Below are positions 23,930 through 31,046 of a stretch of DNA of 64,000 bases, piece after piece. The notes below the pieces were generated by a model. It was not told the DNA's origin. It was given only the letters and a program-made list of their open reading frames with translations, and did not search any database. Numbering within the stretch: position 1 is the stretch's first letter; each line of letters opens with the position of its first letter. The position numbers and the translations under genes were made by a program. Source of the stretch: Anaerolineae bacterium (GTDB lineage: Bacteria > Chloroflexota > Anaerolineae > 4572-78 > J111); NCBI GenBank assembly GCA_023151115.1, contig JAKLJP010000014.1:62001-126000 (forward strand), read 5' to 3'.

Positions 23930-25045
23930 ATGCCCTCAATCTTTCCCTTTACCGCCATTGTCGGTCAAGACCGCATGAAAATGGCCCTGATCTTAAATGC
24001 AATTAGCCCGCAAATCGGCGGGGTGCTGATCCGCGGCGAGCGCGGTACGGCCAAATCTACGGCGGCGCGGGCTATGGCGGCCCTCTTGCCGGAAATCGAG
24101 GTGTTTGCCGACTCGCCCTTTAACGACGACCCCAACGCCCCCGATACCTGGTCGGATTGGGCCAAAGAACGCCAGGCGCAAGGGCAAGAGCTAAAAGTAG
24201 TCAAGCACCGCATCCGTTTTGTGGATTTGCCGGTCAGCGCCACCGAAGATCGAGTGGTCGGCACACTCGACATCGAAAAGGCGATTAAAAAGGGCGAGCG
24301 CCATTTTGAACCGGGTGTGCTGGCGGCGGCCAATCGCGGCCTGCTTTATGTTGACGAGGTTAACCTGCTGGATGACCATGTGGTTGACCTGCTGCTCGAC
24401 TCGGCGGCGATGGGGGTCAACGTGGTCGAGCGCGAAGGTATCAGCTTTGCTCACCCGGCCCGCTTTATCTTTGTCGGCACCATGAACCCGGAAGAAGGCG
24501 ATCTGCGCCCGCAGCTCCTTGACCGCTTTGCCCTGTGCGTGGACATCCAGAGCATCTCCAATGCCGCCTCGCGCATGGAAATTTTGGAACGCACCCTTAA
24601 ATTTGATCGCAACCCGGAGCAGTTTTACCAGGAGTGGCAGCCCAAAGAAGCCGAACTGGCCGAGAAAATCACCCAGGCCCGCCAAACCCTGCCTAAAGTG
24701 GTGTACAACCGGCGTGACCTGTATACCATCGCCGAATTGATGGCCGAAATGAAAGTGGACGGTCACCGGGGCGATATCGTCATTTTGCGCACGGCCCTGG
24801 CCCACGCCGCCTTCAACGGTCGGGAGAAGATTAATTTGCCCGACATTCTGATGGCCGCTGAACTGGCCCTGCCGCACCGGCTCAAACGCCAGCCATTCCA
24901 GGATACCACCGCCCAATTCCAGGCGCTCGAAGAACGCCTGAAGCAAGTGCGCGAGGAAGCGGCTGAAAAGGTGGAGCAGCAGGCTACCTCCAGCGAAGCC
25001 CAGAATATGATGACCGAGGAAAAAAAAACGATAACGAAGCGGTAG
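23930..25045 (+). CDS. Metal-chelatase AAA+ ATPase (ChlI/BchI-like), zero-frame product
   Basis: 371 residues from the ATG at 23930 (MPSIFPFTAIVGQ), preceded by AGGAAG; the frame upstream is repeat sequence. It is a MoxR-related AAA+ ATPase of the magnesium/cobalt chelatase I type: Walker A GERGTAKSTAARAM, Walker B YVDEVNLLDDH, sensor 1 FVGTMNPEEGD, arginine region LRPQLLDRFALCVDI, and the chelatase insert FVDLPVSATEDRVVGTLDIE. It drives metal insertion into a tetrapyrrole together with a D subunit and a large H/CobN subunit, not found here. Near its end is the slippery run A AAA AAA (25021-25027), and the zero frame stops at 25043-25045. The -1 frame continues into chlD. Confidence 0.88.
   Translation: MPSIFPFTAIVGQDRMKMALILNAISPQIGGVLIRGERGTAKSTAARAMAALLPEIEVFADSPFNDDPNAPDTWSDWAKERQAQGQELKVVKHRIRFVDLPVSATEDRVVGTLDIEKAIKKGERHFEPGVLAAANRGLLYVDEVNLLDDHVVDLLLDSAAMGVNVVEREGISFAHPARFIFVGTMNPEEGDLRPQLLDRFALCVDIQSISNAASRMEILERTLKFDRNPEQFYQEWQPKEAELAEKITQARQTLPKVVYNRRDLYTIAELMAEMKVDGHRGDIVILRTALAHAAFNGREKINLPDILMAAELALPHRLKRQPFQDTTAQFQALEERLKQVREEAAEKVEQQATSSEAQNMMTEEKKTITKR
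25021..25027 (+). promoter_or_regulatory. A AAA AAA slippery heptamer for -1 frameshift
   Basis: Within a nine-A run (25020-25028), the zero-frame codons GAA AAA AAA ACG place the heptamer in the classical X XXY YYZ phase. A -1 slip joins the ChlI frame to the ChlD frame, giving a 684-residue fusion that ends at 25983. A short GC hairpin (CCCC 25070-25073, GGGG 25080-25083) lies about 43 bases downstream. Transcriptional slippage on A9 would also work. Confidence 0.7.
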
Positions 25046-25083
25046 ACCCCGACTCCAACCAGCAGGTTCCCCCTTCCCAGGGG

Positions 25084-25983
25084 TTGCCGCCGCAGCCCGA
25101 TAAATCCAACCAAGCTTCTGGCGACAAAAGCCAGGCCAACACGCCCATTACCATCGGCCAGGATTTTGCCACTCGCCGGCTGCAAACCCCCCTCGATAAA
25201 ATGACCCGCCAGACGGCGGGCAAACGCAGTTACACCCGCACAGACCGCAAGCGGGGCCGCTATATCCAGGCGCGCCCCGCGCAAGGCAAACCCAAAGACG
25301 TAGCCTTCGACGCCACCTTCCGCGCCGCTGCGCCCTTCCAACTGGGCCGCGACCGCTCCGAGCGTGCCCTGGCCGTCGAGCGGCAGGATATTCAAGACAA
25401 AGTCCGGGTGCGCCGCGCCGCCAATCTGATCCTCTTTGTGGTAGACGCCAGTTGGAGTATGGCCGCTGCCGAGCGCATGGAAGCCACCAAAGGCGCGATC
25501 ATGAGCCTGCTGCTCGATGCCTACCAGCGCCGCGACCAGGTGGGTCTGGTGGTCTTTCAGAAAGAGGAAGCGCGGCTGGTCCTGCCCCCCACCTCCAGCG
25601 TTGAGTTAGCTAAACACGCCCTGGCCGATGTGCCGGTCGGTGGCAAAACGCCGCTGTCAGCCGGGCTGTTATTAGCCCATCGGGTGTTGACTCAGCAAAA
25701 ACGGCTCCACCCCGAAATTATGGCCATGATGATTCTGCTGACCGACGGCGCGGGCAACGTCTCCGTGACCGATTTGCCGGCCCAGGAAGAGGCTCATCGC
25801 GTGGCCAAGATGATCGAGGAAGAGGGCATCCGCTCGGTGGTGATCAACATGGAGCACGCCAGCTTTGATCGCGGCCTGGCCCAGGCCCTGGCCGACGAAC
25901 TGCAAGGCCCCTGTTATACCCTGGGTGAACTCAAAGCGGATACGCTCTATCGCACGGTGAAGGATGAGTTGAGGTTAGGGTAA
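25084..25983 (+). CDS. Chelatase D-type von Willebrand A domain (ChlD/BchD-like), expressed by -1 frameshift
   Basis: The frame encodes a basic linker rich in R/K/Q, then a VWA domain with the MIDAS motif DASWSMAAAE, the middle Thr of GGKTPLSAG and the third loop LLTDGAGNVS. In chelatases the D subunit partners the I-subunit AAA+ ring. No ATG or good ribosome site exists for a separate start: the first usable codon is TTG at 25084, and the open frame reaches back to the A9 run at 25020-25028. It is therefore best read as the second half of a 684-residue ChlI-ChlD fusion made by -1 frameshifting from the gene at 23930. Its acidic/Gln-rich junction (NDNEAVDPDSNQQ) fits the linker of fused D subunits. 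Confidence 0.85.
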   Translation: MPPQPDKSNQASGDKSQANTPITIGQDFATRRLQTPLDKMTRQTAGKRSYTRTDRKRGRYIQARPAQGKPKDVAFDATFRAAAPFQLGRDRSERALAVERQDIQDKVRVRRAANLILFVVDASWSMAAAERMEATKGAIMSLLLDAYQRRDQVGLVVFQKEEARLVLPPTSSVELAKHALADVPVGGKTPLSAGLLLAHRVLTQQKRLHPEIMAMMILLTDGAGNVSVTDLPAQEEAHRVAKMIEEEGIRSVVINMEHASFDRGLAQALADELQGPCYTLGELKADTLYRTVKDELRLG

Positions 25984-25993
25984 AAGCAATTAG

Positions 25994-26022
25994 TTGACAA
26001 TTGAGAACTCTGGATTGCTAAT
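25994..26022 (+). promoter_or_regulatory. Possible promoter of the antitoxin gene
   Basis: TTGACA (25994-25999), 17-base spacer, GCTAAT (26017-26022, four of six). It is 35 bases before the antitoxin start. The -35 falls in a repeat-like TTGACAATTG stretch, so it may be chance. Confidence 0.4.
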
Positions 26023-26056
26023 TTTTAGCAGGACCGATAAAGTAGGAGAAAAACCC

Positions 26057-26281
26057 ATGTATTCTATTTATCGCTTAAATGCTAATGAGCTTGATGCTGA
26101 ATTTGTTGAGGGCTTAAAAACACTCTTTAAAGATAAAGAGATTGAAATTGCTGTCTATGAAGTTGATGAAACCGATTATTTGACTCGATCAGAAGCTAAT
26201 AAAAAAAGATTATTGGCCGCTATGAAGAATGTTGAGCAAAAACGTGATCTCGTTGAAGTCAACCTCGCTGATCTACAATGA
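26057..26281 (+). CDS. Antitoxin of a YoeB-type toxin pair
   Basis: 74 residues from the ATG at 26057, which has AGGAG at 26046-26050. The protein is short and acidic at several points (DAEFVEGLKTLFKDKEIEIA, YEVDETDYLTRSEAN), as in the antitoxins encoded directly upstream of Txe/YoeB toxins. It overlaps the toxin reading frame by four bases (ATGA). Because the toxin is broken (see 26278-26542), this would be an orphan antitoxin that might still autoregulate or neutralise related toxins. Confidence 0.7.
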   Translation: MYSIYRLNANELDAEFVEGLKTLFKDKEIEIAVYEVDETDYLTRSEANKKRLLAAMKNVEQKRDLVEVNLADLQ

Positions 26282-26542
26282 GAAAAGTTGTCTTTGAATT
26301 TAGCGCCTTTGAAGATTTTAACGACTGGGCCAAACAAGAAAAGAAGCTTCACAAGAAGATTATTGAACTGATTCACGATATCAACCGCAGCCCATTCACT
26401 GGCCTTGGCAAACCAGAACCGTTGAAGTACGAACTGAGTGGCTACTTACTGGTCAAGGCGTATCAACGATGAACATAGATTGGTCTATAAAGTGATCGAG
26501 ACAGAGATCATCATTATTTCCTGTAGATATCACTATGAATAG
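26278..26542 (+). pseudogene. Txe/YoeB-family toxin gene, disrupted by a 4-base tandem duplication
   Basis: The intact start encodes VFEFSAFEDFNDWAKQEKK and [13 protein letters not shown], clear Txe/YoeB signatures. At 26443-26450 the sequence is TACTTACT; removing one TACT gives [18 protein letters not shown] and the normal end ISCRYHYE at 26542. The repaired protein would be 86 residues, the usual YoeB size. As it stands the frame stops after 64 residues and loses the catalytic Arg/His/Tyr tail, so it should be inactive. Confidence 0.85.
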
Positions 26543-26571
26543 GAAAAAGTGAAGATTAAGGAGTAAAACCG

Positions 26572-27564
26572 ATGACTACACCTATGACCAAACGCCAACG
26601 CCTTGAGGCAACCTTTGCCGGCGCCCCGGTGGACCGGCCGGCCGTAGCCCTGTGGCGGCACTGGCCGGTGGACGACCGCTACGCCGCCGAACTGGCCCGC
26701 GCCCACCTGGAGTTTCAACGGACCTATGATTTTGATTTTATCAAAGTGACGCCCAGCAGCGATTTTATGGTGGCCGGCTACGGCGCGGAAAGCCGCTGGG
26801 TGGGCAACGAGGAAGGCACCCGCGAATGGGGTTCGCGGATTATTCAATCGGCGGAAGATTGGCTCAAGCTCAAGCCGCTGGACCCGCGCCAGGGTTTGTT
26901 TGGCGAGGTGATTGAGGCCAATAAGCTGTTGGGCCAGGCTTTGGGCGAGGAAGCGCCTTTTATCCAGACCATTTTTAATCCGCTGTCGCAGGCCAAAAAC
27001 CTGGCCGGGCCGCGCTTGCTGGCCGATTTGCGCCAGCACCCCGACGCGGTGAAAGCCGGGCTGGCCGTGCTGACCGAGTCCACCCTCCGCTTTATCGAGG
27101 CGCTGCGCCGGTCAACCGGGGCCGCCGGTATCTTTGTGGCTGTGCAGCACGCCACCTACGACCTGCTGACCGAAGCCGAATACCGCGACTTCTGCCAGCC
27201 GCTCGATTTGCAAATTCTGGCCGCAACCGAGGGCATGTGGTTTAACTTGCTGCACCTGCACGGAGTCAATGTGATGTTTGATCTGGTAGCCAACTACCCG
27301 GTCCAGGCCATCAACTGGCACGATGTGGAAACGCCCCCGTCGCTGGGTGAGGCCATGCGCCGCACTGACAAAGCTTTGTGCGGCGGGCTGCGCCAGTGGG
27401 AAACTATGCTGCGCGGCACCCCGGAGACCGTTCAGGCCGAAGCCAAAGCCGCGCTTGAGGCCACCGGCGGCTGGCGCTTTATCCTCGGCGCCGGCTGCGT
27501 CACCCCAATTACTGCGCCGACCTGCAACATTTGGGCCGCGCGGAAAGCGGTAGATAGAGGATAG
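26572..27564 (+). CDS. Uroporphyrinogen decarboxylase (URO-D) superfamily protein
   Basis: 330 residues with AAGGAG about ten bases before the ATG. It shows the URO-D barrel pattern: TKRQRLEATFAGAPVDRPAV at the start (typical R-P-P region), YDFDFIKVTPSSDF, LLHLHGVNVMFDLV and a GGLRQWETMLRGTPE / GGWRFILGAGCVTP end. The family includes HemE and corrinoid-dependent methyltransferases of MtaA/CmuA type. The Gly-rich N-terminal RxPGR motif of HemE is not seen, so true uroporphyrinogen decarboxylase activity is doubtful. Its place after chelatase genes fits either tetrapyrrole metabolism or methyl transfer. The last residues (AVDRG) run into an intergenic repeat. Confidence 0.78.
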   Translation: MTTPMTKRQRLEATFAGAPVDRPAVALWRHWPVDDRYAAELARAHLEFQRTYDFDFIKVTPSSDFMVAGYGAESRWVGNEEGTREWGSRIIQSAEDWLKLKPLDPRQGLFGEVIEANKLLGQALGEEAPFIQTIFNPLSQAKNLAGPRLLADLRQHPDAVKAGLAVLTESTLRFIEALRRSTGAAGIFVAVQHATYDLLTEAEYRDFCQPLDLQILAATEGMWFNLLHLHGVNVMFDLVANYPVQAINWHDVETPPSLGEAMRRTDKALCGGLRQWETMLRGTPETVQAEAKAALEATGGWRFILGAGCVTPITAPTCNIWAARKAVDRG

Positions 27565-27632
27565 AGAATAGAAGATAGAGGATAGAAGATAGTTTCTAAC
27601 TGCTGGTTACTATCTTCTATCTTCAATCTTCA
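27553..27632. repeat. GATAGAGGATAG-type hairpin repeat
   Basis: Arms GATAGAAGATAGT (27581-27593) and ACTATCTTCTATC (27609-27621) are perfect. It lies between the URO-D gene and a Nudix gene and supplies the last URO-D codons. Confidence 0.8.
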
Positions 27633-27640
27633 TTATCACA

Positions 27641-28201
27641 ATGGCTGATACCCCCGATGAAATCACCCTCACTGCCGAAGAAGCCGCCTCGCTGCGGCAG
27701 GGTTTTCGCTACTGCCCGCGCTGTGGCCGAGAAATGACCGATCGGCTGGCCTATGGCCGCCTGCGCCGGGTCTGTGCCGACCCGAACTGTCGCTTTGTGC
27801 AGTTCATTGATCCCAAGGTCGGCGCGGCGGTGCTGGCCCTGAGCGACGACAACCGGGTGCTGCTGGTCAGGCGCAGCGCCGACCCCGCCCGCGGCACGTG
27901 GTGTCTGCCCGGCGGCTTTATGGAAATCGGCGAGACGCCCCAAGACACGGCCATACGTGAATGTCAGGAGGAAAGCGGCTTCACGGTGGAGATTGCCGGG
28001 CTGATTGATGTTTATTATTACGAGAATTATCGCGGCAGCGGGGTGTTGATTGTCTATCACGGGCGCATTACCGGCGGTGCAGCCCAACCCAACGACGACG
28101 CCGACGCCGTAGCCCTCTTTAGTCCCGACGATCTGCCGCCCGACATCGGCTTTGCCTCCAACCTCGACGCCCTGGCTCGCTGGCGCGAGGGACGACTCTA
28201 A
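27641..28201 (+). CDS. Nudix hydrolase with N-terminal zinc ribbon
   Basis: 186 residues. A zinc-ribbon (YCPRCGREM ... CADPNCR) at about residues 26-52 precedes a Nudix domain with the full Nudix box GGFMEIGETPQDTAIRECQE-ESGF, i.e. G-x5-E-x7-REC-EE-x-G. The layout is like NudC-type NADH pyrophosphatases but shorter, without their N-terminal domain; substrates may be NAD(H), ADP-ribose or another nucleoside diphosphate. It starts 76 bases after the URO-D gene, behind a repeat, and is followed by a terminator hairpin. Confidence 0.9.
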   Translation: MADTPDEITLTAEEAASLRQGFRYCPRCGREMTDRLAYGRLRRVCADPNCRFVQFIDPKVGAAVLALSDDNRVLLVRRSADPARGTWCLPGGFMEIGETPQDTAIRECQEESGFTVEIAGLIDVYYYENYRGSGVLIVYHGRITGGAAQPNDDADAVALFSPDDLPPDIGFASNLDALARWREGRL

Positions 28202-28263
28202 TGAAATTTGACTGCAAGCAAAATTCGGTAAGGTGCTTGAATAAGACTTCTGCTCGACATTAA

Positions 28264-28300
28264 AAACGCCGCCTTAATCTACTCGATCAAGGCGGTGTTT
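28264..28300. terminator. Bidirectional intrinsic terminator
   Basis: AAACGCCGCCTT (28264-28275) pairs with AAGGCGGTGTTT (28289-28300) around a 13-base loop. A-rich and T-rich ends let it stop transcripts from the Nudix gene (plus) and from the aminotransferase gene (minus). Confidence 0.8.
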
Positions 28301-28304
28301 GTCA

Positions 28305-29609
28305 TCACAAATTCAACTCTTGTACCTGGGCAAAGGCGTGATCCAGAATGTTCAGCGCCTCTTCCACGTGTTCCTGGCTGGCAATCAACGGTGGAGCGAT
28401 GCGCAGGACGTTGCCATACATCCCCCCTTTGCCGATGAGCAGACCGCGGGCGCGGGTCTGCTCAAACACGGCCACCACGGCTTCTGGGGCCGGTTCTTTG
28501 GTCTGGCGGTCTTTGACCAGCTCCACCCCCTGCATCAGCCCCATACCGCGCACATCGCCAATGAGCGGATACTTCTCTTGCAGTTTCTCCAGCCCGGCCC
28601 GCAGTAGCCCGCCGGCTTCACCAATGTGCTGCGGGGTGGCCTCGGTCTCCATCACCTCGATGGTGGCCAGCGAGGCCGCCGTCGAAAGCGGGTTGCCGCC
28701 AAAGGTGCTGATGGTCAAACCCTGGCCGACCATGCCCTGGGCAATCGCTTCAGTGGTGATGGTATTGCCCATCGGCAGGCCGTTGGCAATGCCCTTGGCC
28801 ATGGTCATAATATCCGGCTCCACCTCCCAATGCTCGATGCCAAACCACTTGTCGCCGGTACGGCCAAAACCGGTCTGAACTTCGTCGCAGATAAAGAGGC
28901 CGCCGTAGTTGTGGACAATCTCGACCACGATTTTGAAATACTCTTTGGGTGGGGTCACAAAGCCGCCGACTCCCTGGATCGGCTCGGCCAGGAAGGCGGC
29001 AATCCGGCCGGAGGTCGAGGTTTTGATGACCTCTTCGACATCTTCGGCGCAGGCCGCGCCGCAGGTTTCGGGGTTCATTTTAAGCGGGCAGCGGTAGCAG
29101 TAGGGATTCATGGCGTGCTTGATGCCCAAAATATGCGTCCCGCCGATGCGCCAACTGGCCTGGCCAGTCAGACTCATACCCATCGGCGAACGCCCGCTGT
29201 AACCATGCCGTAGAGCAATGATCTCCTGGTAGCCGGTGTAGCATTTGGCCAGCATCACCGCCGTCTCGTCGGCCTCGGTGCCGGAGTTGGTAAAGTACGA
29301 GGTTTGCAGCTTGCCGGGCGTAATCTGGGCCATCTTTTCGGCCAGCTTGACGTGGTTCTCATTCGGGTAGAGGGTGGAAGAGTGGAGCAGCTTGCCGGCT
29401 TGCTCTTGCACCGCCCGGGTCACTTTGGGGTGATTGTGGCCGACACTGGTGGTCAAAATTCCGGCAAAAAAGTCCAGGTATTTGTGGCCTTCCACATCCC
29501 ACACATACATGCCGTCGCCGTGGTCCAACGGCAGCGGTTCGGTATAGTAAAGCAGGTGGTTGGGCCATAAATACTTCTTCTGTTTATCTAGAATTTCTTG
29601 CTTATTCAT
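28305..29609 (-). CDS. Class III PLP-dependent aminotransferase (AGXT2-like)
   Basis: 434 residues. Fold-type I class III signatures: SGTEADETAVMLA (PLP phosphate), RHGYSGRS, CDEVQTGFGRTGDKWFGIE and the PLP Lys in MTMAKGIANGLPMG, then [13 protein letters not shown]. It is closest in style to alanine-glyoxylate aminotransferase 2 / 4-aminobutyrate aminotransferase groups. An insertion with four Cys (YCYRCPLKMNPETCGAACAED) is compatible with a small metal site, as seen in some members of this group. Donor and acceptor cannot be fixed from sequence. It is a single gene, divergent from the lipoprotein gene at 29769. Confidence 0.9.
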   Translation of the reverse strand: MNKQEILDKQKKYLWPNHLLYYTEPLPLDHGDGMYVWDVEGHKYLDFFAGILTTSVGHNHPKVTRAVQEQAGKLLHSSTLYPNENHVKLAEKMAQITPGKLQTSYFTNSGTEADETAVMLAKCYTGYQEIIALRHGYSGRSPMGMSLTGQASWRIGGTHILGIKHAMNPYCYRCPLKMNPETCGAACAEDVEEVIKTSTSGRIAAFLAEPIQGVGGFVTPPKEYFKIVVEIVHNYGGLFICDEVQTGFGRTGDKWFGIEHWEVEPDIMTMAKGIANGLPMGNTITTEAIAQGMVGQGLTISTFGGNPLSTAASLATIEVMETEATPQHIGEAGGLLRAGLEKLQEKYPLIGDVRGMGLMQGVELVKDRQTKEPAPEAVVAVFEQTRARGLLIGKGGMYGNVLRIAPPLIASQEHVEEALNILDHAFAQVQELNL

Positions 29610-29768
29610 GCCTGTGTCTCCGTATTGAGGATTTTTGATAGACCGGCATTGTAATCCAGCTTGCCAGCAGGGACAAACCCCCTGAACAAAAATTGCCTAT
29701 CTGCGCCAAATGTTTACAATTGAACGACCGTCCGGCGACGGCCAAAACTTTTAAGGATAAAATAGATT

Positions 29769-31004
29769 TTGCGACAAGTGATAGTGATTTACCTCTTGAT
29801 ACTCCCTGCCCTTCTGCTTCCAGCATGTGGTGGGACCGACGATACCGCTGCTTCAGTCAATCCGGCCGCTACACCGGCGACGGCGGCAGTTGCTCCTACG
29901 GCGGTCTACAGCCCTACCGTTGACCCGGCTAAAGTGATGTCCTCGCCCGATTACGGCATGCAAGTGTTTCTCTACTGGCAACCGGAGGTGGCCGACCGCG
30001 ACCTGCAACTGGTTCAGGATGCCGGCTTTCGCTGGATCAAACAGGAAATCCCCTGGCGTGAGGTCGAGGGGCACGCCAAAGGGGCCTGGCATTGGGCCAT
30101 CGCCGACCGGATGATGGAGCAGATTGATGCCCACGGCCTAAAGGTGATTGTTCGCCTGGGGGCGCAGCCGGCCTGGGCTTCCCAAACGCCGCTGCCGGAG
30201 GTTAGCCCACCGGACAAGCTGCAAGACTTTTACGATTACGTTTTTGCCGTGGCCGAGCGTTACCAGGGGCGGGTCGAAGCCTACCAGATTTGGAATGAGC
30301 CGAACCTGGCCCGCGAGTGGGGGAATAAGCCGCCCAATCCGGCGGGGTATGTGGCATTGCTGAAAACCGGCTATCAGGCGGTCAAAGCCGCCGACCCCCA
30401 GGCCATTGTCATCAGCGCCGGGCTGGCCCCGACCACCCGCCACGACGCCGAAGCCATGCCCGATATTTACTTTGTGCAGGGGATGTATGACGCCGGGGGG
30501 GGCGCCTATTTCGACGCCTTGGGCGTCCATGCCGCCGGCTATAAAAGCCCGCCGGAAACCGACCCGGCGGAGGTAGCCGCCAACCCCAAGCTAAATAACG
30601 GCGACAGCGCCCCCGAAGAATTACGCCGGGTTTACAGCTTCCGCCATGTCGAAGATATTCGCGCTATTATGGAGCGCAACGGCGATGGGGCCAAAAAAGT
30701 GGTAGTGCTAGAATTCGGCTGGACGGTTGATCCGCGTCCTAAATCAGCCTATCACTGGCACGCTGTGACCCCTGAACAGCAGGACAAATATTTGCAGCGT
30801 GCCTATGCTTACGCCGAAACCCACTGGCAGCCCTGGATTGGGGTGATGAGCCTGATCTACATTGCTAACCCCCAATGGGATTGGCACGACGAGCAAACCT
30901 TCTGGAGTATTGTTTACCCCGGCTACCCCGAATTGCAAACCGCCCCGGCTTACTACGGGGTATTGTCTATGCCTAAAGTTCCCCCGGTTGAAGCAGTGGA
31001 GTAA
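29769..31004 (+). CDS. Lipoprotein with cellulase-like (GH5/GH39-type) barrel
   Basis: 411 residues. The start is TTG at 29769 (AAGGAT upstream) or GTG at 29778. The N terminus is a lipoprotein signal peptide (VIVIYLLILPALLLPACGG) with lipobox LPAC, followed by a Thr/Ala/Pro linker. The catalytic barrel has a family A glycoside-hydrolase pattern: FRWIKQEIPWREVEG, LKVIVRLGAQPAWAS, the acid/base in YQIWNEPNLAREWG and a probable nucleophile Glu in VVVLEFGWTVDP. It should act outside the membrane on a polysaccharide. It is divergent from the aminotransferase and convergent with another PTPS-related membrane gene. Confidence 0.85.
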   Translation: MRQVIVIYLLILPALLLPACGGTDDTAASVNPAATPATAAVAPTAVYSPTVDPAKVMSSPDYGMQVFLYWQPEVADRDLQLVQDAGFRWIKQEIPWREVEGHAKGAWHWAIADRMMEQIDAHGLKVIVRLGAQPAWASQTPLPEVSPPDKLQDFYDYVFAVAERYQGRVEAYQIWNEPNLAREWGNKPPNPAGYVALLKTGYQAVKAADPQAIVISAGLAPTTRHDAEAMPDIYFVQGMYDAGGGAYFDALGVHAAGYKSPPETDPAEVAANPKLNNGDSAPEELRRVYSFRHVEDIRAIMERNGDGAKKVVVLEFGWTVDPRPKSAYHWHAVTPEQQDKYLQRAYAYAETHWQPWIGVMSLIYIANPQWDWHDEQTFWSIVYPGYPELQTAPAYYGVLSMPKVPPVEAVE

Positions 31005-31012
31005 TCATAGCA

Positions 31013-31046
31013 AGTCATTGCGAGGCCGGAGGCCGAAGCAATCCCC
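31013..31046. repeat. GTCATTGCGAGG-type repeat fragment
   Basis: GTCATTGCGAGGCCGGAGGC continues to GAAGCAATC. This is half of a dispersed element common in many bacterial genomes. It supplies the stop and last codons (PPASQ) of the membrane protein gene at 31015. Confidence 0.55.

Noticed and set aside
25010..25045. ATG at 25010 as an independent start of chlD
   Set aside because: It is in the chlI frame and reaches the TAG at 25043; it could reach chlD only through the same frameshift.
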